Source: Posidoniimonas corsicana
Lineage (GTDB): Bacteria > Planctomycetota > Planctomycetia > Pirellulales > Lacipirellulaceae
Reading direction: 5' to 3'
DNA length: 64,000 bases
Assembly (NCBI RefSeq): GCF_007859765.1
Contig: NZ_SIHJ01000001.1
Coordinates: forward strand, 1,919,311-1,983,310
Positions 44,513-52,831 of this stretch are shown here, piece after piece. The notes under the pieces are model-generated. The model was not told the DNA's origin and did not search any database. It saw only the letters and a program-made list of their open reading frames with translations. The position numbers were made by a program, and so were the translations under genes. Numbering within the stretch: the first letter of the stretch is position 1; each line of letters begins with the position of its first letter.

Positions 44513-45403
44513 TCACCAAGCCTGGGTCGCTTCGCCGTCGTCGTACGAGAACAGGCAACCGAGCACGAACACGTCGATCTGCTCGTTGAGGAAGTGAGCA
44601 CTGCCGTCGCACACCATCACGTGCGCCCCGCCAGGGTGGAAGCTGTAGGGCGGCGAGTCGTACTGGTTGGTGCAGTTGATCGAGCACGCCGGAATCCCGA
44701 ATCGCTTTCCGTGCTGCGTCGGAGACAGGCCCGCCAGGTTTCGACCAGCCCACGCCCCATCGGTGTGCCACCAGATCTCGCCCACCTTCGTGGACCCTGG
44801 GCCGTAGAGGGAGGTGTCGCCGACCGACTCGACGATCGTGACCGTATTCGACATCCCGTCGGTCACCTGGCTGAGGCGAACCTTCTCACGCCCAATGACG
44901 CCTGGGACCCAATTCTTGCGGGCCCACCTCGCAAAGATCGGGTCGTCCGCCAAGACTCCCTCGACGCCCTTGTAGTCGCTTGTGCCGTAGGTCCGCACGG
45001 AACCGCGGTATGTGTAGTCGTAGGTCGGGCGGCTCGGGGCTGTGGGACACTTGTGCGCCGCGATAGGCTGGGCGAGCACCTGCAGGTTCACGCCCTCAAG
45101 CATATCGATCGAATCGTCCCACTGCTGCTCGAGCGCCCCGTCCTCAAGGTAAGGCAGCAGGCTGCGTCCCCACACGATGCTGGTCACGCCGTTGGGCCAG
45201 CTGTGCGGGAAGTGCTGCTCCGCCTCCAGATGCAGCTGGATCGCGATTGCGAGTTGGTGCATGTTGTTGGCGCACCCGGTGCGGCGGGCGGACTCGCGCG
45301 CCGACTGCACCGCCGGGAGCAGCAGTGCCGCCAGCGCCCCGATGATCGCGATCACGACGAGCAGCTCCACGAGTGTAAAGCCGCGTTCCGGCAGCGGCCT
45401 CAT
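44513..45403 (-). CDS. DUF1559 family protein, convergent paralog
   Basis: A 296-residue protein starting [22 protein letters not shown], a short leader with a canonical prepilin cleavage site, then SARESARRTGCANNMHQLA and H-x9-DG as HPGGAHVMVCDG. Paralogous to the plus-strand protein ending at 44449. Its ATG (45401-45403) overlaps the stop of the upstream dockerin/PEP-CTERM gene (45400-45402), so the two are translationally coupled. The tight coupling of a secreted PEP-CTERM protein to a pseudopilin suggests a joint role, perhaps export or surface display. Confidence 0.9.
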   Translation of the reverse strand: MRPLPERGFTLVELLVVIAIIGALAALLLPAVQSARESARRTGCANNMHQLAIAIQLHLEAEQHFPHSWPNGVTSIVWGRSLLPYLEDGALEQQWDDSIDMLEGVNLQVLAQPIAAHKCPTAPSRPTYDYTYRGSVRTYGTSDYKGVEGVLADDPIFARWARKNWVPGVIGREKVRLSQVTDGMSNTVTIVESVGDTSLYGPGSTKVGEIWWHTDGAWAGRNLAGLSPTQHGKRFGIPACSINCTNQYDSPPYSFHPGGAHVMVCDGSAHFLNEQIDVFVLGCLFSYDDGEATQAW

Positions 45404-46374
45404 CGGCGTCGCCCCAGCGCGGCGGCGGTCCGCCGGTGAACCAACGCCGCCACCACGGAAACGGCGACGGCAGCCAAGGCAGAGGGCTCTGGCGCCGTGC
45501 CCGTCACCGCGACCAATGCTGGAGGGGGGGCGCCATACTGCGACTTCCAGACCTCGTAGTCGGTCGTGGTTACTTGGGAGTCGCCATCAGCGTCGCCCAA
45601 GGTGTACGCGGGCACGCCCACCGTGCCGAGGTTGTCTCGCCATAAGGTGTAGTCGGCGGCGTCGACGAAGCCATCGCTGTTGAAGTCGGCGTTGTCGACT
45701 TGTGGCAGCTCAAGGCCGAGGATCACTCCTGTCCAGTCCCACGCCAGGGAAGGGTTGTAGTCGCCAAAGTTGGGGTTGTACCCCGACGCCATCACCGTAA
45801 ACCGGTCGCCTGAAACCACGAATGTGCCACTGGCGTCGATAGGCTCCGCCCCGAAGCTGCCGGTCGACGTGTAGGTGGCTGTGAGATTGATCTCGGTCGC
45901 CGCACCGTTCACGACCGTCACGCTGCCAGAGTACTCTTGCAGCTCGGTCGAGAAGCTCAGCCAGCTGCCGTTAACGTAGCTCGGGTCCGTGGGATCGAAC
46001 TCGATCCCGAGAGTGAGCCCCTCGATCTCAACGACACCGCTTCCCGACGCCAGGCCGGCGTCGTCGTAGGTGAGCTCGCCAAACCGCATGGCCCGGTCGT
46101 TGGGGAAGAAGTCGAAGTTGGAGTTGTAGGTGCGGCTGGGGTCGGTGGTGCTCCAGAACGGCTGGTTGCTGGTGCCCGGGTACGTCCGATCCAACTGAGC
46201 AATCCCCTCCGACCAGTAGGTGACGAAATTGGAAGCCGGGTCGGCCTCCGCATCGAGCCGCACGGTTACGGTCTCCGCCTGAGCGACTGCGCAACAACTC
46301 GCAGCGATTAAGGCGGCGCGCACGGCAACCAACCGATGACTTCGATTCGAACAACGACTACGCCAGCTTCGCAT
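45400..46374 (-). CDS. Dockerin/PEP-CTERM secreted protein, paralog C
   Basis: A 324-residue secreted protein: arginine-rich n-region and signal peptide (AALIAASCCAVAQAE), a beta-rich domain (SNFVTYWSEGIAQLDRT, SNFDFFPNDRAMRFGELTYDDAG, a phrase order that matches paralogs A and B at low identity), a dockerin pair (DFNSDGFVDAADYTLWRD and DADGDSQVTTTDYEVWKS), and a PEP-CTERM tail (APEPSALAAVAVSVVAAL then HRR..RRR). The ATG at 46374 has AAGGA six bases upstream. It is the first gene of a two-gene unit with the DUF1559 gene and lies next to the left element of the glycan island. Confidence 0.82.
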   Translation of the reverse strand: MRSWRSRCSNRSHRLVAVRAALIAASCCAVAQAETVTVRLDAEADPASNFVTYWSEGIAQLDRTYPGTSNQPFWSTTDPSRTYNSNFDFFPNDRAMRFGELTYDDAGLASGSGVVEIEGLTLGIEFDPTDPSYVNGSWLSFSTELQEYSGSVTVVNGAATEINLTATYTSTGSFGAEPIDASGTFVVSGDRFTVMASGYNPNFGDYNPSLAWDWTGVILGLELPQVDNADFNSDGFVDAADYTLWRDNLGTVGVPAYTLGDADGDSQVTTTDYEVWKSQYGAPPPALVAVTGTAPEPSALAAVAVSVVAALVHRRTAAALGRRR

Positions 46375-46741
46375 ACGCTTCCTTCATGTCGCCAGATGCC
46401 GCCGCCGCCCATTGATTGAGTCCAGGTGCAGTCGACTTGCCGTTCTACAGCTACTTGAACGTCATCCCAGTATCGGACTCTCGGCAAACCTATAGCGTTA
46501 AGCAACAACCGTTCCAAAGTAAGATCATTTCTGCGGCCTAATCCGCCCCGCAGACGACCGACGGCGACGGTGTCTGGGAATGCGACAGCAGTGTCGCTGA
46601 AATCGACGCGTCTGTGACTTGGTTGCGGCGTGGCGCCGCCCGAGGCCTGATTGCGTCGCACGCGTCCGCCTAGGGGCGGCGTGAAAGCCGGCACACCGAA
46701 GAACTCGATGCCCTCGACGGCACGAACCGAAAGAGCTTTTT
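46375..46741. other. Gap between paralog C and the first insertion-sequence remnant
   Basis: About 365 bases with the presumed promoter of paralog C. A 128-codon minus-strand frame at 46308-46694 overlaps the coding start of paralog C and has no recognisable content, so it is not called. Nothing else was seen. Confidence 0.45.
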
Positions 46742-48002
46742 GCGACGACCTCGAGGTTACGAGGATACAAAGTCCTCAACTGATAAAGTCAGTCGAGGCA
46801 ACGGTTTGCGAAGATTGTACTACCCCTTTGTTGCATCGCACATGTTTGCAATCGTTGTCACTTGTTTGCAAACGTAGGCAGCGCGAAGGGGTAGTCGGTT
46901 TCGCGGCCGGTAAGTCGCTTGCGGAGGGTGCCCGCACGGCGAGAATCGTGGCAGGGCAGTGCAGGGGGGCGGAAAGGTTGTCCCCCTGCGTTGCTCGTCA
47001 GAATGCAGAGATTGGGTCCCGATGCCGCACTGGTTCCCCCGCTCTTTGTCCTTTTCGCACGCTCCAGTGAAGACCAGTTACGTCGGCAGATTCTGTTCCT
47101 GAAGACCGAACCCGAGATGACCCGTGCGAGCGTCCCGCAGAGCCGAATCTTTTTCAAGGATGACGAGCGGCAACAGCTGCTAGAGTTGGGCGACGGCATC
47201 GGGGCAGACGTGCTGAAGATGGTGTTATTTTTTCATCCACGAAGTTACCGCCGCTGGCAGGAGCGGAGACGCCAGGGCAAGCCGCCGGCGAAGAAGATTG
47301 GCCGGAAGGGCACGTCCAAGGCGATCCGCCAGATCGTGGTCCGGCCCGCCAAGCAGAATCGTTGGGGCTACGGGCGGATCGTCGGTGAGTCGCGGGAATT
47401 ACGCATCCGCTGCGTTGGCCGCACGACGGCCAGCACCATCCTCAAGGAAGAGGGGATTTATCCAGGGCCAAAGCGTGGTCCAGGGACCTGGGACGACTTC
47501 ATCAAGATTCAGGCCGAGTCGCTTTGGCAGTGTGATTTCTTCAGCAAGATGGCCAGGACGAGCATCGGGCTGCGGCAGGCGTACACGCTCGCCTTCTTGC
47601 ACGTTAGATCGGTTCAATACGCGGCGAGTGCCTCAATCGCTTCATCGTTTGCAGCCTGGGACACCTCGGCCGTATCACGTCTTGCTACCTCGATTACTAT
47701 CATCATGCGCGGCCTCACCAGAGGAAGCAGAACAAGCCGCTGCTCGGGTTCTGCCCCAAGGTCGACGATCCGCCAGAGGGCGGCGACGAGATCGTCTGCC
47801 GAGAGTGGCTTGGCGGCGTGCTGAAGCACTACGAACGAACGGCGGCCTGACGAGGAAACAGACCCTCGGCGGCTTCGACGCGCGCCAGTTGCAGATCTGC
47901 CGCGATTCGTGACAAACGGACCGACGCAATGAGCAGCGGGGGTGCGAAGAATGACCGGCAAACACCGACCATTCTTCTGTGACAACTTTGTTGAACGGGA
48001 CG
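46742..48002 (+). mobile_element. Insertion-sequence remnant, copy 1 (integrase-core type)
   Basis: Bounds come from comparing this region with the copy near 59270-60554. Shared marks: GCGACGACCTCGAGGTTA at 46742-46759 (one mismatch to copy 2), a GGCGAGAAT box near 46939, a GGAAAGGTTGTC left inverted repeat at 46971-46982, the transposase, and a right end GACAACTTTGTTGAACGGGACG at 47981-48002. The right end reversed resembles the left repeat. The distance from the 18-mer to the left repeat is about 230 bases in both copies although most of the bases between have diverged. The transposase is broken, so the element is dead. Confidence 0.65.
47003..47850 (+). pseudogene. Integrase-core transposase, internally deleted and frameshifted
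   Basis: From ATG 47003 the product runs through a helical N-terminus (DQLRRQILFLKTE, an ERxRLLxLG-type box), a helix-turn-helix region (NRWGYGRIVGESREL, TTASTILKEEG, GPKRGPGTWDDF) and the first catalytic strand with its aspartate (WQCDFFSKM). It then breaks after TLAFLHV at about 47604. The family's C-terminal part resumes in another frame as GSIRGECLNRFI and continues to a stop at 47850 (LGGVLKHYERTAA). The segment with the second catalytic aspartate and the glutamate region is gone. Intact relatives are DDE integrase-type transposases of planctomycetes. Confidence 0.82.
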
Positions 48003-48220
48003 AGTGATCGCCTTCAGAAGGTTCCGAGTCTGGCTCTGGAGAGTTTGGAGGATGGGCGCAAATGGAAGAGCTATGATTGACAGCGAGTACAGCGCACAAC
48101 AAACGTCGGGCGGCGCTGGGCCCCTTGACTCGGGCATTTGTCCCACCAGCCGAACGGAACGCTTGCTAGAGATGCGTGGCTTTGCGGGCCGATGAATGCG
48201 TGTTCTTGAGGCACGAGTTT

Positions 48221-49729
48221 CTATTCATCAAAGGAAAGACGCACCCAATCTAGAATGGGCTTCGATGCGTTCTGGGTGGTGTCTGTCATGCGGATTTCGA
48301 AGCTAAACCCAACGCCTGCAGGCAAACTTGACAGGTCCATCTCGGCCGGTGTTTTGGCCACCTGCTTGGCGAAGCCTGGGATATAGTCGTATTTCTCTGC
48401 AATCTGTCGCCATTCTGTCCACTGGTCGACAATTCCATCGCCGCTAGTATCCACGCCCACGCGGACATCGACCTTTTCGACCCACGGACCGGGGCTAACA
48501 AAGTCAGTGTTTTGCTGGGTGGCCAGGTAGAAGCGGCCCTCGGCGAACATCACATCGGGGTCGGGGTGACCTTTGCCGACATGGCCGCACCACTCAAAGG
48601 GTTGATTGATGTCGGGCGAGGTGAAACGCCCCACACTCATGTGATGGCCTTCGGCTGGGTCGAAGTCGCAGAACAGGTAATACCTGCCGCCGACAGAGAT
48701 GGCCGCCCAGTCGCCGTAGGCGTTCTGCTCCGGCTCGTGAATCTCGAATTCTGCGATGTTCGTCGCGTAGTTGGCTGGGTCTTCCTTCGCCCAGTGGGGG
48801 TGGCGATACGTCCCCTTCCTGCCTGTGGGAGTAGTCCGTTCGTCAACCGCGGGGGCAAGGATCTCAAAATCCTTGATCCCGTCCTCGCTTACCGCATGCG
48901 TGGCCAGCGGCGAATCCCAGGCGTGTGTACGCGCGTTAATGGGGCTCCAGTCCTCGGCGATCACATGAAAACTCCCCTGAAGGTCGCGGATAAAAGCGCA
49001 GTCCGAACCGTGTGACGGGTCTGCAAACGCGAGCCCCATGTTCTTACCCGGTTTCCCGTCCGTCAGGTCTTCATCAATATAGAGATGGGGGTCCTGGTCG
49101 TTGGGGAAGTCGTAGTAAAAATACGCCTTGCCATCTGCTATCTCTGCCGTTGTCATCCACTTGCCTACGCTATCAGTGATCGGCCCGTGGTGTACCCAGT
49201 TCTTCATGTCGCGGCTCTGCCACGCGTGGTACCCGCCCCGAGGAGGCTGAAGGCCGCCGGGAGCATCGTATTGATTAGCGTAATGCGTGGTCAGGAGCGG
49301 TACGTCAAAACCATCAAGCGTGGCCGCAACCTGTGCGCGGTTGGAACCCGCAGTCCCATTTCTCTTCTTCTGCGAGTACCGACCGAACATCCAGTAGTCA
49401 TCCGGGCCGAGGCTCAGGAACACCGGTGCATCGCCCAGATTTTCCGGTCCGATGTTCTCGATCACCTGCCAGTTGTCCCACGCCGGAGACTGCTCCACAG
49501 TAATCGTTCGTGCCTTCCGGCTGTCTGGAAAGGACTTCAGCTTGCTGCGGAAGACCGCTGTCGGCGCCGTCGGCTCAACCATGCCCTGCTGGATAACGAA
49601 CGAGTCGCGGTCCCCTGCAGCGGCACGCCACTCTTGCTGGCTATTGACCAGCCACGGGTCAGCGGCAAGAGAAGCTGTCGCGCTGGTGAAACCAACTACG
49701 AGCGTCGTCAACAGTGTTTGGGGGGGCAT
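48221..49729 (-). CDS. GH43-like five-bladed propeller protein (putative exo-glycosidase)
   Basis: A 502-residue secreted protein (signal peptide VVGFTSATASLAAD). The body shows repeated blade-like patterns: LGPDDYWMFGRYSQ, ADGKAYFYYDFPN, GGRYYLFCDFDP, AEGRFYLATQQ, as in GH32/43/68/117-type propellers. The C-terminal part (about 410-500) is a beta-sandwich with VDTSGDGIVDQWTEWRQ. I cannot assign catalytic acids with confidence, so it could be a binding protein. Its start is 16 bases after the stop of the fucosidase gene on the same strand, forming an operon with it. The stop lies near the right end of insertion-sequence copy 1. Role inferred: removing a side sugar of a sulfated fucose-rich glycan. 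Confidence 0.65.
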   Translation of the reverse strand: MPPQTLLTTLVVGFTSATASLAADPWLVNSQQEWRAAAGDRDSFVIQQGMVEPTAPTAVFRSKLKSFPDSRKARTITVEQSPAWDNWQVIENIGPENLGDAPVFLSLGPDDYWMFGRYSQKKRNGTAGSNRAQVAATLDGFDVPLLTTHYANQYDAPGGLQPPRGGYHAWQSRDMKNWVHHGPITDSVGKWMTTAEIADGKAYFYYDFPNDQDPHLYIDEDLTDGKPGKNMGLAFADPSHGSDCAFIRDLQGSFHVIAEDWSPINARTHAWDSPLATHAVSEDGIKDFEILAPAVDERTTPTGRKGTYRHPHWAKEDPANYATNIAEFEIHEPEQNAYGDWAAISVGGRYYLFCDFDPAEGHHMSVGRFTSPDINQPFEWCGHVGKGHPDPDVMFAEGRFYLATQQNTDFVSPGPWVEKVDVRVGVDTSGDGIVDQWTEWRQIAEKYDYIPGFAKQVAKTPAEMDLSSLPAGVGFSFEIRMTDTTQNASKPILDWVRLSFDE

Positions 49730-49745
49730 GCGTCTTGTTCTTCCA

Positions 49746-51083
49746 TTAGTGGTTAACGAACCGAACGCCTTTTAGCTTCAGCACGACTGCGTTCGGCCAG
49801 CGTTTGTTGTTGTAGATCCGTTGGGCGCGGACAACAGAGAGCAAAAGGCCTTCAGGGGTTTGCGTTAGCCGAGATTCGACGTCTTCCTCGGGCCTGTACT
49901 CGAGCACCTTGTCGTTCTGGCCTAGCACGCTGACGGTTGCCGCATCGGTGGCTGCCAGTTCGGTAAGTAGGATCTCTTTCCGCTCCCCATGAGGCCAACG
50001 CTCCACTGGGCCCGTGTGACCGGTTACTAGCACATAAACCGAACTGCCATCCTTGGACTGGGTGTACCACACGTCCTGCTCGCCGATCACCGGGCACGGG
50101 CGGACTCCCCGGATCGCTTCATCGTTGATAAACATCCACAGCCCCAACTCCCGGAAAATTCGCTCCTGCTCAAACGGGAGCTTCCCTGAAGGCTCGGGAC
50201 CTGCGTTAATCAGCAGGTTGCCGCCTTTTGCACGGGTTTCTATCAGCATATTGATCAGAGTGGTCCCGGTCTTGTACTCCTCGTTCGTCGGCTTGAATTG
50301 CCACTGGGTGCCAAGGGTAAAGCAAGATTCCCATGGGCCCGGCAGGGGGTCTTGGGGCAGGCGCTGCTCAGGGGTCTCCATTTCGCCGCGGGTGACAATG
50401 CATTGTGGCTGAATTCCGTGGATATACTGGGCAAGTTCTCGGCCCCCTCTGCCATCAAAAAACACCACATCAATGTCACCGTATCGGCCAAAGAGTTCGT
50501 CGAGTTGCTTCTTGTTGTAGTCGTGTAGAGCAGGCGCCTCCTTGCCAGACGTGCCCTCTCTCCGCACAACTTCGCCGTGGCGGTGCAAGAAAAGGAAATC
50601 CTCTGGTGAAAAATAGAACCCGACTTTGACGCCGTGCTTCCGGCACGCTGCAACGTACTTGCCCACAACATCTTGGCCGTAGGGCGTGTGCATGATGCTG
50701 AAGTCCGTCGTTTCGGTGTCCCACATACAGAAGCCACTGTGGTGTTTGGTGGTGAGCACCATGTACTTAACGCCGGCGATCTTCGCGATCTCCATCCACT
50801 CGTCGGGATCGTACTGCTTTGGGTTGAAACTCTTAGGCAGTTCATTGATGAAGCGATCCAGGTAAGTCTCAGACGCGCCGACCATCGAGTGACTAATCAC
50901 CGAACCAAGTTGTGAGTCATGCGACCAATGCACGAACATGCCTAGCCCCCAGTCCATGAATTCGGCTTCGCGGTGGGGATTGTTCAGCAACTCTTTCAGC
51001 GGTCGTGAGTCATCGCCGTGGGAAAGCGATGTTAGTGCAGAAGTCCATAAGAATGCAGGCAGGATGTAGGCGCTGGCTCGCAC
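49746..51083 (-). CDS. GH29 alpha-L-fucosidase (short form)
   Basis: A 445-residue secreted enzyme with GTG start at 51083 (GAAGG six bases upstream) and signal peptide (LPAFLWTSALTSLSHGD). GH29 features: DWGLGMFVHWSHDS near the N-terminus (substrate-binding His-Trp), VKYMVLTTKHHSGFCMWDT, and the nucleophile D210 in DVVFFDGRGG. Then TLINMLIETRAKGGNLLINAGP precedes a small C-terminal beta-domain. The family hydrolyses alpha-L-fucosides with retention. The acid/base residue is not clear to me. It is transcribed divergently from the sulfatase-fucosidase operon across a 212-base region and is followed by the GH43-like gene. Expected to act on fucose caps of sulfated fucans or galactans. Confidence 0.88.
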   Translation of the reverse strand: MRASAYILPAFLWTSALTSLSHGDDSRPLKELLNNPHREAEFMDWGLGMFVHWSHDSQLGSVISHSMVGASETYLDRFINELPKSFNPKQYDPDEWMEIAKIAGVKYMVLTTKHHSGFCMWDTETTDFSIMHTPYGQDVVGKYVAACRKHGVKVGFYFSPEDFLFLHRHGEVVRREGTSGKEAPALHDYNKKQLDELFGRYGDIDVVFFDGRGGRELAQYIHGIQPQCIVTRGEMETPEQRLPQDPLPGPWESCFTLGTQWQFKPTNEEYKTGTTLINMLIETRAKGGNLLINAGPEPSGKLPFEQERIFRELGLWMFINDEAIRGVRPCPVIGEQDVWYTQSKDGSSVYVLVTGHTGPVERWPHGERKEILLTELAATDAATVSVLGQNDKVLEYRPEEDVESRLTQTPEGLLLSVVRAQRIYNNKRWPNAVVLKLKGVRFVNH

Positions 51084-51295
51084 GAGTCACCTTCGGTCGG
51101 TTAGGCGGTTAGGATGGGAGCCGTCGGGTAGACGAACGGGCAGGAAGGGCCTCAACGCTCCGGACGGGCAAACCCGCGTTGGTTTCCGCCCGGCAGCCAG
51201 ATTTTGACGAGAAAATCTCGTAATAATCACCTAAAAAGCATGAGTTACTAGACGGTTTGATTTCTGCGGATCCTAACAGCATACGTAGCTTCACT
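51084..51295. promoter_or_regulatory. Divergent promoter region of the glycan island with an operator-like inverted repeat
   Basis: This region serves both halves of the island. It is AT-rich in 51199-51265 and contains ACGAG-AAAAT-CTCGT (51207-51221), a perfect 5-bp inverted repeat around a five-base centre, with an overlapping GATTTT/AAAATC repeat beginning at 51200. Such a site could bind a LacI- or GntR-type sugar regulator and control both directions. No regulator gene lies in the island. Confidence 0.4.
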
Positions 51296-52831
51296 ATGAA
51301 CTTAATACATGGGAGCCCGGTAGCCGTCTTCTGCTTAACGGCGTGTTTCGCTTGGCTCAACGATGCTTCGTCCGCTGATCTAGCTCAGCGCCCCAGTGTT
51401 GTCCTGATCCTTGCAGACGATCTTGGCTACGGCGACGTGCAGTGCCTGAATCCCGAGCGGGGGAAAATCGCAACGCCAAACCTGGATCAGCTCGCGCAAC
51501 AGGGGATGACGTTTACCGATGCACACACTGCTTCGTCGGTTTGTACGCCTACCCGGTACGCCCTGTTGACCGGGCGATACAACTGGCGAACGCGATTGCA
51601 GAGCGGTGTTCTGTGGGGTTACAGCGCTCCCTTGATCGCAGAAGGCCGGCTGACGATCGCTGAGCTGATGAAGCAGAACGGCTATCGCACGGCGTGCTTT
51701 GGCAAGTGGCACCTCGGGATGGACCTTCCCACAACCGGTGGTCCGGCGCCAACAGTACGTAAGCCGAAGATTGTCAATATTGACTGGAAGGGCGCCATTC
51801 AGAATGGCCCCACCGATGTCGGGTTTGATGCTTTCTACGGGATCACGGCGTCGCTGGACATGGCGCCGTACATCTATATCCAGGACGACCGGTTTGTCGG
51901 AGAGTGCGAAGGCGGCAAGGGCAAGTCGGCGATGGTCCGGCAGCATGATTTTAACACGCGGGATGTGCTGCCAGAGATCGGCCGTAAGGCGACAGAGTAC
52001 ATCTCCAGCCAGGACGGAAAGCAGCCTTTTTTCGTATACGTTCCGCTGACCTCCCCTCACACGCCCATCGTGCCCTCCGCAGAATGGGTCGGCAAGAGCG
52101 GGCTCGGTAAGTACGGCGACTTCGTGATGCAGACCGATGACGTGATCGGAAAGATCCTTGATGCGGTCGACGCCCGGGGGCTGAGCAAGAACACACTTGT
52201 CATCGTAACCAGCGACAACGGTTGCTCCAACGCAGCCAAGATCCCCGAACTACAAGCCAAGGGGCACTACCCGAGCGCGCACCTGCGTGGCTCCAAGGCA
52301 GATCTGTGGGACGGTGGTCACCGCGTGCCATTTTTCGTGCGTTGGCCGGGCGTCGTCGAGGAGGGAAGTCGTTGTGATCAAACGATCTGTCAAACGGACC
52401 TCATCGCCACGTGCGCGGAAATCCTGGGGAAGGAATTGCCGGAAAACGCTGGTGAAGACAGCGTCAGCTTCCTGCCGGCGTTCTCCGGCCAGACCATCCG
52501 ATCCAGCCGTGCCGGGATTGTCCACCACTCCATCAGTGGGCACTTTGGGTACCGTCAGGGAAACTGGAAGCTCTTGCTCGCCAGAGGTTCCGGCGGCTGG
52601 ACGTCGCCGAACGAGAAGGCCGCTGCCAAGGCAGGGGCGCCTTTCGTCCAACTCTATGACATGGAGAACGATCCCGGTGAGTCGGACAACCTCAGCTCTT
52701 CCCACCCAGAGGTAGTGGAGCGCTTGCTGGCACAGTTAGAGTCTGATGTGGCTCGCGGACGCAGCACCGATGGCATGGCGTCGCGGAATGACGTTGCGAC
52801 AATCAAGCTTTGGAAGAGCGGCGAAGAATGA
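51296..52831 (+). CDS. Family S1 sulfatase
   Basis: A 511-residue secreted sulfatase (signal peptide VAVFCLTACFAWLNDASSAD). The first metal ligands are in LILADDLGYGD near residue 41. The formylglycine signature is SSVCTPTRYALLTGR with C83, which needs modification by a formylglycine-generating enzyme or anaerobic sulfatase maturase encoded elsewhere. Further landmarks are TACFGKWHLGM, TSPHTP and VIVTSDNG. S1 enzymes cleave sulfate esters, here presumably on a polysaccharide. The ATG at 51296 is used rather than an in-frame TTG at 51257. Its stop overlaps the start of the fucosidase gene as ATGA, so desulfation and fucose removal are encoded in one coupled unit. Confidence 0.93.
   Translation: MNLIHGSPVAVFCLTACFAWLNDASSADLAQRPSVVLILADDLGYGDVQCLNPERGKIATPNLDQLAQQGMTFTDAHTASSVCTPTRYALLTGRYNWRTRLQSGVLWGYSAPLIAEGRLTIAELMKQNGYRTACFGKWHLGMDLPTTGGPAPTVRKPKIVNIDWKGAIQNGPTDVGFDAFYGITASLDMAPYIYIQDDRFVGECEGGKGKSAMVRQHDFNTRDVLPEIGRKATEYISSQDGKQPFFVYVPLTSPHTPIVPSAEWVGKSGLGKYGDFVMQTDDVIGKILDAVDARGLSKNTLVIVTSDNGCSNAAKIPELQAKGHYPSAHLRGSKADLWDGGHRVPFFVRWPGVVEEGSRCDQTICQTDLIATCAEILGKELPENAGEDSVSFLPAFSGQTIRSSRAGIVHHSISGHFGYRQGNWKLLLARGSGGWTSPNEKAAAKAGAPFVQLYDMENDPGESDNLSSSHPEVVERLLAQLESDVARGRSTDGMASRNDVATIKLWKSGEE

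Noticed and set aside
46308..46694. A 128-codon minus-strand frame in front of paralog C
   Set aside because: It overlaps the well-supported start of paralog C, has no homology I recognise and no ribosome site.
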